From assembly GCA_022842085.1 (NCBI GenBank), contig JALHQF010000028.1, forward strand, positions 1 through 6,795: a stretch of DNA of 6,795 nt, written 5' to 3'. Under the pieces are notes generated by a model. The model was given only the letters and a program-made list of their open reading frames with translations. It was not told where the DNA came from and searched no databases. Of the stretch, positions 1 to 4,373 are shown piece by piece. Numbering within the stretch: the stretch's first letter is position 1; every line of letters starts with the position of its first letter. The stretch is from Patescibacteria group bacterium (GTDB taxonomy: Bacteria; Patescibacteriota; UBA1384; CAILIB01). The position numbers and the translations under genes were made by a program.

Positions 1-306
1 GGAAAAACGCGTTTTGCCCAAGGTGCAGCAAGGGCGCTCGGGGTTAGTAGGCCCGTGCGATCTCCGACCTACGCACTCATGCACGAGTATCCAACCGAGC
101 GTGGAAGGTTTTTGCACCTTGACCTCTGGAGGGCTGGTGCAGCGGGTCTGGAAGAGCTTGGGCTTGCTGCACTGTCTGAACCGGGCACACTGGTGCTTGT
201 TGAGTGGCCAGGCGAGCTTTGGAATCAACAGCTCCCCGGGCTGACGCGAAGAGCGCAACTACAGGTCTTGGGTGATGGTACCCGTTGCTTACGCTTTGTG
301 GCATGA
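1..306 (+). CDS. tsaE: TsaE, tRNA t6A biosynthesis ATPase (5' end outside window)
   Basis: This is the C-terminal two thirds of TsaE, the small P-loop ATPase that works with TsaD and TsaB in the cytoplasm to make threonylcarbamoyladenosine at position 37 of ANN-decoding tRNAs. The reading frame is open from the first base, and the first three codons are GKT, the end of the Walker A motif. Further on are SPTYALMHEY, then HLDLW (family usual: FDLYRL), the EELGL helix, and the Walker B-like strand VLVEWPG. About 101 codons remain. The family is usually about 150 residues, so some 40 to 50 N-terminal residues lie upstream. An in-frame ATG inside the motif region is not the start, because family similarity begins well before it. 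The TGA stop overlaps the tsaD ATG, which implies one operon with coupled translation. The family identification is secure. Confidence 0.93.
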   Translation, partial: GKTRFAQGAARALGVSRPVRSPTYALMHEYPTERGRFLHLDLWRAGAAGLEELGLAALSEPGTLVLVEWPGELWNQQLPGLTRRAQLQVLGDGTRCLRFVA

Positions 307-1364
307 AGATCCTTGCTGTAGATACAAGCTGTGACGAAACCTCAATTGCGGTAACGGAGGGGCGCACCGTACTGAGCAACGTAGTGAGTAGCCAGGTTCG
401 GCAGCACCGAACCTTTGGAGGTGTTGTCCCTTTTCTTGCACAGCGGCTCCACCGAGAGCGAATTGATGCAGTGGCTGAGCTTGCACTTAAGCGAGCAGGA
501 TGTACCTGGTCGGACATCGAGTGCCTTGCGGTAACCTATGGCCCCGGCTTAGCACCAGCCCTAGAAGTTGGTATTGCTTGGGTTCGCACGAAGGCCGGCG
601 CACACCAGCTGCCTGTTCTTGCGGTAAACCACATGCAAGGACACGTTGCTTCAGTAGCAGCGCGCCCTTCCCGTAGGGACACACCGCTCACCTTCCCACT
701 CATTGCATGCCTGGTATCTGGTGGACACAGTGAGTTTGCCTACTTTGAGCACGATCTGCGTCAAGCAGTCCTCGTGGGCCAAACGCTCGATGACGCGCTC
801 GGTGAAGCCTACGACAAGGTTGCCGTCATGCTCGGATTAGGCTACCCGGGCGGAGCAGCGCTTGCGCAGCTTGCGCGCGATGGAGATCCAAATCGTGTTC
901 CACTTCCAGTGCCCCTCGAGACCTACAAGGATTGCACCCTCAGCTACTCAGGGCTGAAAACTGCCGTAAAGCGAACAGTAGCAGCTACACCTCTACTCTC
1001 TCGCCAGGAAGCAGCAGATATTGCCGCAAGCTTTGAGAGGCGAGCCCAAGAGCACGCAGTAAGCCGACTTGAGCGAGCCGTGGCAGCATTCCCACATGTG
1101 GAGCAGGTAGTGCTTGCAGGTGGCGTAGCCGCCAATACTGAGCTGCGAAAACGGGCTCGTGCGCTTGCTAGGCGCCGGAAGGTTGCGCTCGCACTTCCCC
1201 CAAGCAAACGAATGGCAACGGACAATGCTGCAATGGTAGGCATTGCAGCCTGGTACCTCATACAGGCGGGTCAGCCGTTCTGTGACGTATCGAAGCTAGA
1301 GCGAGTTCCCTACCTTAACCTCGACGAAACGCTCTTCCCCGTAGTGGCTAATCCGGTGGCCTAG
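303..1364 (+). CDS. tsaD: TsaD, tRNA threonylcarbamoyltransferase subunit
   Basis: This is a 353-residue TsaD (Kae1/Qri7/YgjD family, usually about 335 to 345 residues), the cytoplasmic catalytic subunit that transfers the threonylcarbamoyl group to A37 of tRNA. Visible motifs are the N-terminal ASKHA strand ILAVDTSCDETS, the metal-binding HMQGH (H110 and H114), the phosphate-loop LVSGGHS (139-143), GEAYDKVA, GLGYPGG, YSGLKTAVKR, the GGVAAN loop, and ATDNAAM with metal ligand D307. I chose ATG at 303 because the family begins MxILAVDTS. A TTG at 285 would add six residues inside tsaE. The start lies in an ATGA overlap with the tsaE stop and has no Shine-Dalgarno sequence, so translation is probably coupled. 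The C-terminus is a little longer than usual. All key residues are present, and I expect an active enzyme. Confidence 0.97.
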   Translation: MKILAVDTSCDETSIAVTEGRTVLSNVVSSQVRQHRTFGGVVPFLAQRLHRERIDAVAELALKRAGCTWSDIECLAVTYGPGLAPALEVGIAWVRTKAGAHQLPVLAVNHMQGHVASVAARPSRRDTPLTFPLIACLVSGGHSEFAYFEHDLRQAVLVGQTLDDALGEAYDKVAVMLGLGYPGGAALAQLARDGDPNRVPLPVPLETYKDCTLSYSGLKTAVKRTVAATPLLSRQEAADIAASFERRAQEHAVSRLERAVAAFPHVEQVVLAGGVAANTELRKRARALARRRKVALALPPSKRMATDNAAMVGIAAWYLIQAGQPFCDVSKLERVPYLNLDETLFPVVANPVA

Positions 1365-1366
1365 TG

Positions 1367-1372
1367 TAGGCT
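1367..1372 (+). promoter_or_regulatory. Candidate -10 (TAGGCT), leaderless promoter of the GH26-like gene
   Basis: TAGGCT fits the TANNNT -10 consensus and ends exactly six bases before the GTG start at 1379. Transcription would therefore begin at or next to the start codon. No convincing -35 is seen at the proper distance, and no Shine-Dalgarno sequence lies before the GTG. The identical hexamer occurs at the same distance before the GTG of the response regulator gene (2706). The promoter is inferred. The gene could also be read through from tsaD, only 14 bases upstream. Confidence 0.45.
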
Positions 1373-1378
1373 GGTCTG

Positions 1379-2668
1379 GTGAAGCGCCTTACCCTCGTAC
1401 TTGGCTTACTTGGGCTTCTCATTTCCCCCACCGCCCACGGAGCGGTCAACAGCGGATCCTCCTTCATCCTGGGAGCCTGGCAAACAGAGGCCGATTTGAA
1501 CGGTCAAACACTTCAGGAGTTTGAGGCTTCGCTAGGGGTGAAGTTTACCCACCACAAGTGGTACCTAAACTGGGACCAGCCGTTTCACCTTCCGGCCGCA
1601 CAGCTCTTCCATGCCCAGGGCCGTGTTCTCGAAGTGACCTGGCAACCATGGATAGACGGCGTGGGCATACCGTTTGGTGACATTGCATCCGGAAAGTATG
1701 ACACCTACATCCGCACGTTTGCTCGAGACGTGCGGGCGTGGGGGCACCCGGTGCTCATCGCAATTGCTCCAGAAATGGATGGCTGGTGGAGTCCGTGGGC
1801 AGTTAACGGAGAACCCGGTAGAACGAACCTTGATTTCATTACGGGCTACCGCCGGATAGTGGATGCATTCCGTGAAGAGGGGGTGAGTAACGTTGCCTGG
1901 GTGTGGTCGCCCAACGTGCAGCAGCCAAACAGCCCAAGCCGCTATCGACACAGTGAGCTCTACCCTGGCGACGCCTACGTTACCTACATGGGCCTGGATG
2001 GCTACAACTGGGGAACCAGTAAGGGTGGTACGTGGGAATCATTCAGTCAGGTGTTCAGGTATTCATACGACGGCTTAGTTGAAATTAGCACCAAGCCAAT
2101 TCTCCTTATGGAAGTTGCTTCCGCCGAAGAGGGCGGGAGTAAAGCCGCTTGGATTCGCGACATGTTCGTACAGCTACCCAACTTTCCGCGCATTGTCGGC
2201 TTTACATGGTTCAATCGGAACCGTGAACGGGATTGGCGCATTCACTCCAGCATCGAGAGCAAGGAGGCATTTACCGTAGCTGCAGCCGAGTACTTTCGCC
2301 CTCAAGGTGGTTCAAGTGGTAGCGATTCAGGCCCTAAGTCCACTCCCCAGCCAGAACCCCCACCTACGCCTCAGTCAAGTGAGCGTCCGATTGTTCTTTC
2401 ACCGAGCCAGTCGAAGCTAAATCCAAGAAGCCAAGATGGCGAGGTGTCCGTTCTTCCGCCCGCTATTCGCTTTGAAGATAAACCCTGGAGTGTCCCCTCT
2501 TCGGTAGTACGGGTACCATTTGCTGCTCTGCAGGAGCACGTTGCACACCTTACTGACCCGCGCGTACGAATGGCGCTTGGTGGATTTGCTCTACTGTTAG
2601 GGCTTCGATTCCTGAGAAAGCAGCTTAGAAAACGTAAAAACCCGTATGAGATTATTCGCGCGGATTAG
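1379..2668 (+). CDS. Secreted, membrane-anchored GH26-like glycoside hydrolase
   Basis: The protein has 429 residues. The N-terminus (1-21) is a signal peptide with KR, a Leu/Val/Gly core and a likely AHG/A cleavage site. Residues about 27-305 look like the (beta/alpha)8 barrel of glycoside hydrolase family 26, which includes beta-mannanases and related endo-enzymes. The putative acid/base E132 is in APEMDGWWSPW (family usual: HExxGxWxxW) and the putative nucleophile E245 is in ILLMEVASAE. TYMGLDGYNWG and FTWFNRNRERDW also fit. Residues about 308-345 form a Pro/Ser/Gly-rich linker. Residues 398-412 are hydrophobic and are followed by RKQLRKRK, suggesting a C-terminal anchor with the catalytic domain outside. 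The His normally before the acid/base Glu is Pro, so activity or specificity may differ, and the substrate cannot be named. The start is GTG, with no Shine-Dalgarno sequence and a -10-like hexamer six bases upstream. The gene starts 14 bases after tsaD but has no known link to t6A. Confidence 0.8.
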   Translation: MKRLTLVLGLLGLLISPTAHGAVNSGSSFILGAWQTEADLNGQTLQEFEASLGVKFTHHKWYLNWDQPFHLPAAQLFHAQGRVLEVTWQPWIDGVGIPFGDIASGKYDTYIRTFARDVRAWGHPVLIAIAPEMDGWWSPWAVNGEPGRTNLDFITGYRRIVDAFREEGVSNVAWVWSPNVQQPNSPSRYRHSELYPGDAYVTYMGLDGYNWGTSKGGTWESFSQVFRYSYDGLVEISTKPILLMEVASAEEGGSKAAWIRDMFVQLPNFPRIVGFTWFNRNRERDWRIHSSIESKEAFTVAAAEYFRPQGGSSGSDSGPKSTPQPEPPPTPQSSERPIVLSPSQSKLNPRSQDGEVSVLPPAIRFEDKPWSVPSSVVRVPFAALQEHVAHLTDPRVRMALGGFALLLGLRFLRKQLRKRKNPYEIIRAD

Positions 2669-2681
2669 CGCGACCGGGTTT
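2638..2681 (+). terminator. Candidate intrinsic terminator over the end of the GH26-like gene
   Basis: AAACCCG (2638-2644) pairs perfectly with CGGGTTT (2675-2681). Inside it, TCGCGC (2656-2661) pairs with GCGCGA (2668-2673) around a six-base loop that contains most of the TAG stop. The left arm is preceded by an A-run, and the right arm ends in only three T's, so the U-tract is weak. The position just before the -10-like element of the next gene fits a transcription boundary. The pairing is seen directly; the terminator function is inferred. Confidence 0.5.
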
Positions 2682-2705
2682 CATCCAAATTTCACGTTTG
2701 CTGCG

Positions 2706-2711
2706 TAGGCT
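2706..2711 (+). promoter_or_regulatory. Candidate -10 (TAGGCT), leaderless promoter of the response regulator gene
   Basis: TAGGCT lies six bases before the GTG at 2718, the same hexamer and spacing as before the GTG at 1379. The GAGGGG stretch directly abuts the start codon and is too close to serve as a Shine-Dalgarno sequence. No clear -35 is present. The site lies just past the hairpin at 2638-2681, which supports a new transcription unit here. Confidence 0.5.
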
Positions 2712-2717
2712 AGAGGG

Positions 2718-3344
2718 GTGGCACACATTCTACTCGTAGAGGACGACCTCCTGCTGCAGAAAGCAGTGCAGCGAATCCTGCCGCAGCACAGCTTTGAGAC
2801 TGTCTCTACGCTCGAACTTGGCCGCGAAGCCCTCCTTGCCGACTGCTTCGACCTGCTCATTTTGGACATCCGGCTTCCAGACGGAAATGGGCTCGAACTC
2901 TTGGGGAGCTTGCGAACACTTGTGCTCACGGGAGAAACCTTCGCCGATTACGGTGAGCAAGCGTTCCTGCGCGGCGCAAGCGACTACCTGGTAAAGCCAT
3001 TTCTCCCTACAGAGCTTCGTTGCCGTGTAGAGCAGGTACTTCACTCGTTCAGGAAAGGCGCTGGACTGCGAGTTGCTGAGCGCGAACCTCTCGCATGGTT
3101 TCAAGGTACCACCATTCCACTTACCCCTCTCCAGCACCGTCTCCTTCAGGCACTTGTGGTTGCTCATGGCGAGGTATGCACACGCAGCTGGCTTCTGGAG
3201 ATGGTATGGCAAAGGGCGGACTGCTTTCCGGGGTGTGTTGACACGGCCATTGAGGTTTTACGAAAGCGCCTGATCGCCTATACCGGGAGGTCATGGGTAC
3301 GCACTGCCTATGGGAGAGGGTACTACATTCTTCCTGAAGATTAG
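2718..3344 (+). CDS. OmpR/PhoB-type response regulator with a shortened receiver
   Basis: This 208-residue cytoplasmic transcription factor consists of a receiver domain (1 to about 107) and an OmpR-type winged helix (about 115-208). The receiver begins ILLVEDD with the acidic pocket E8, D9 and D10. The phospho-acceptor is D50 in LILDIRLPDGNG, the switch Thr is T71 in LVLTG, and the conserved Lys is K93 in YLVKPF. The Asp-to-Thr distance is 21 residues, against 29 in PhoB, so the end of helix 3 and the loop before strand 4 are missing. The Thr-to-Lys distance is normal. The DNA-binding part shows PLTPLQHRLL, the LLEMVW helix, the recognition-helix region VDTAIEVLRKRL, and the wing RTAYGRGYYI. 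The GTG start at 2718 places ILLVEDD near the N-terminus as usual. No histidine kinase is in the window. The next gene, 38 bases on, encodes a related regulator and may share its transcript. Confidence 0.92.
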   Translation: MAHILLVEDDLLLQKAVQRILPQHSFETVSTLELGREALLADCFDLLILDIRLPDGNGLELLGSLRTLVLTGETFADYGEQAFLRGASDYLVKPFLPTELRCRVEQVLHSFRKGAGLRVAEREPLAWFQGTTIPLTPLQHRLLQALVVAHGEVCTRSWLLEMVWQRADCFPGCVDTAIEVLRKRLIAYTGRSWVRTAYGRGYYILPED

Positions 3345-3382
3345 CAGAGGATTTATGCCTCCAGACCCTGCACGCTTGCTGT

Positions 3383-4066
3383 ATGAAGGTCTTACTCATT
3401 GGCACCCAGCTCTATCCAGAGCTTTCTCGTGTTAGGCACGCACTTCTACTCAGTGGCTTACAGGTTCACGTCGGAACGACTCTGGATGTGCATCAGTTGC
3501 GCCACGTACATGCTGGAGCAGCGCTGGTGGTACTGACGAAGCGCACGTTTACTGATTGCATTTCGCTGTTACCAACCTTGCGTAGCCGAGAAAAGGCTGA
3601 GCGACAAGTTTGGCTTGCAAACCTTACGGTTATTGATCGTGAACGCCTGGCAAGCATTACGGGAACGCCGGTGCTGCCTCTCAATGCTCCAGTGCATGCG
3701 GTACTTGGCAGCCTACTTACTGGCAGAGCGGCACCTGCTCCCGGCAGGTTACTACTTGGGGAGCTTGCCTTAGAGTACGAGAGCCGCACTGTAGAGACGG
3801 CACGAGCAAGTATCCAAATGAGCGAAACTTGCTTCCGCTTCTTTTCGCGGATTGCGTCTGCACAAGGTGCGTATGTACCTTACCTCGACCTGTGGGAGGA
3901 GCTCTGGGGAGACCGGCCCTTCACATGTCGCAACTCTCTGGCGGTCGTAGCCACTCGCACTCGACAATGCTTACCGCCGGAAGTTGCATGTCGAATCCAG
4001 GTTCGTTATGGCTTGGGCTACCGACTCATGCCTACCCGGAAAACAAGCGTTTCCCACGGCGGGTAA
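3383..4066 (+). CDS. OmpR-like winged-helix regulator with a degenerate receiver
   Basis: The protein has 227 residues. The C-terminal part (about 125-216) is a clear OmpR-type winged helix, with LYLDLWEELWGD-like helices, a recognition-helix region around CRNSLAVVATRTRQ, and the wing ending VRYGLGYRLM. The N-terminal part (1 to about 112) has the alternating strand-helix pattern of a receiver, starting MKVLLIGTQL. However, GTQ replaces the acidic pocket, LTKRTF (51-56) has no acceptor Asp, and VLPLNAP replaces the KPF motif. Phosphotransfer is therefore unlikely. It may respond to a ligand, a partner protein or only its own level, like atypical regulators of the family. The ATG at 3383 gives the usual receiver N-terminus. 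No Shine-Dalgarno sequence precedes it, and only a poor -10 (CACGCT) sits six bases upstream, so it may be read from the preceding gene. It could be a diverged tandem copy of that gene. Its 3' end overlaps the opposing PadR-like gene by 35 bases. Confidence 0.82.
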   Translation: MKVLLIGTQLYPELSRVRHALLLSGLQVHVGTTLDVHQLRHVHAGAALVVLTKRTFTDCISLLPTLRSREKAERQVWLANLTVIDRERLASITGTPVLPLNAPVHAVLGSLLTGRAAPAPGRLLLGELALEYESRTVETARASIQMSETCFRFFSRIASAQGAYVPYLDLWEELWGDRPFTCRNSLAVVATRTRQCLPPEVACRIQVRYGLGYRLMPTRKTSVSHGG

Positions 4067-4283
4067 TCCTGAGCCTGTGTTGCGTTGGCCCCCAACACGT
4101 AGGAAGCTTTTCGCGCACAACTAGTGCAAGGCGCTCTAGGCGCTCACAGGTGAGGTAGAGCGTTGCCCTGCTACAAGGCAGCTCGCTCCTAGCCTCCTTC
4201 CAGAGCTGGTACGGGTGTCGTGGTTCGAGGAGAAGCTGGCGCAGAACAGCAACCTCTGTAGTACGGGGTGTATAGGAATTCAT
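4032..4283 (-). CDS. Small PadR-like winged-helix transcriptional regulator
   Basis: This is an 83-residue DNA-binding protein. The order of motifs matches PadR: an N-terminal helix VAVLRQLLLEPRHPYQLWKE (family usual: LGLLxxxPxHGYEL), then CSRATLYLTCERLERLALV (family usual: SPGTLYRALxRLExxGLV), then the wing and QHRLRITRRGKRL (family usual: YRLTxxGRxxL). The protein stops directly after the wing, so the C-terminal dimerisation helix of ordinary PadR proteins (about 100 residues or more) is nearly absent. The reading frame stays open upstream into leuS, but PadR similarity begins just after the ATG at 4281-4283, so I chose that start. It has GGGGAGG 11 bases upstream. The gene is divergent from leuS and converges on the degenerate-receiver gene with a 35-base tail overlap. 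PadR genes are often autoregulated. The ligand and targets are unknown. A MarR- or ArsR-like small winged helix is the alternative. Confidence 0.72.
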   Translation of the reverse strand: MNSYTPRTTEVAVLRQLLLEPRHPYQLWKEARSELPCSRATLYLTCERLERLALVVREKLPTCWGPTQHRLRITRRGKRLFSG

Positions 4284-4331
4284 GCTCCAACCATCCTCCC
4301 CTGAGGTGTGACATGCTTCTGCAAACCATCC
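4281..4331. repeat. Two-part direct repeat CATGCT / AACCATCC upstream of the PadR-like gene
   Basis: CATGCT occurs at 4281-4286 and 4312-4317. Each copy is followed by AACCATCC, at 4289-4296 and 4324-4331, with inner gaps of 2 and 6 bases. The first copy covers the PadR-like start codon and touches its ribosome binding site. CATGCT also occurs inverted at 4371-4376, over the leuS start. A regulatory role is inferred only from position. Confidence 0.35.
4295..4301 (-). promoter_or_regulatory. Shine-Dalgarno GGGGAGG of the PadR-like gene
   Basis: On the minus strand GGGGAGG lies 11 bases before the ATG at 4283. It is the only strong Shine-Dalgarno sequence at a chosen start in this window. The spacing is slightly long. 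It suggests that this gene, unlike its neighbours, is translated from a leadered mRNA. Confidence 0.45.
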
Positions 4332-4336
4332 GTAAC

Positions 4337-4362
4337 CTGGTGCAAATCTGGTGGATACTGGT
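4337..4362 (+). repeat. Three helically phased CTGGT repeats upstream of leuS
   Basis: CTGGT lies at 4337-4341, 4348-4352 and 4358-4362, with start-to-start spacings of 11 and 10 bases, which puts all copies on one face of the helix. Tandem short repeats with a 10 to 11 bp period near the -35/-10 region are typical of OmpR/PhoB-family binding sites. Two winged-helix regulators of that type are encoded nearby. CTGGT itself is a common word in this DNA, so the spacing, not the word, is the evidence. Confidence 0.4.
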
Positions 4363-4365
4363 ATC
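4354..4365. promoter_or_regulatory. 12-bp palindrome GATAC-TG-GTATC, candidate operator
   Basis: The arms GATAC (4354-4358) and GTATC (4361-4365) are perfect inverted repeats around two bases. They overlap the extended -10 of leuS, so a bound dimer would block RNA polymerase. The PadR-like regulator encoded divergently is a natural candidate binder, but the classical PadR ATGT/ACAT pattern is not present in it. Confidence 0.4.
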
Positions 4366-4367
4366 GT
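4359..4367 (+). promoter_or_regulatory. Extended -10 (TGG-TATCGT) of leuS, leaderless
   Basis: TATCGT (4362-4367) is preceded by TG plus one base, the extended -10 form, and ends six bases before the ATG at 4374. The -35 position has no TTGACA-like match, which extended -10 promoters can tolerate. No Shine-Dalgarno sequence precedes the ATG, so the transcript would start at or near the A of the start codon. Confidence 0.55.
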
Positions 4368-4373
4368 TTTAGC

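Larger units (their letters stand above)
4284..4373. promoter_or_regulatory. Divergent PadR/leuS control region
   Basis: These 90 bases separate the two divergent start codons. They hold the ribosome binding site of the PadR-like gene, an extended -10 for leuS, a 12-bp palindrome on that -10, three evenly spaced CTGGT words and a two-part direct repeat, each listed separately. No T-box or other RNA leader is seen, and the region is too short for one. I could not identify a convincing promoter for the PadR-like gene. Confidence 0.65.

Noticed and set aside
14..244. 76-codon + strand frame inside tsaE
   Set aside because: It is out of frame with the TsaE motifs, which run continuously through the region from base 1.
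77..517. 146-codon open frame on the minus strand across tsaE and tsaD
   Set aside because: It is antisense to two genes with clear family motifs, and its translation is a Ser/Arg/Ala-rich shadow with no recognisable fold.
2730..3212. 160-codon minus strand frame opposite the response regulator
   Set aside because: The + strand frame carries all receiver and winged-helix motifs; the antisense product has none.
4284..4373. T-box or leucine-responsive leader before leuS
   Set aside because: The region is only 90 bases, has no T-box sequence or terminator hairpin, and the -10 element sits six bases before the ATG, leaving no leader.
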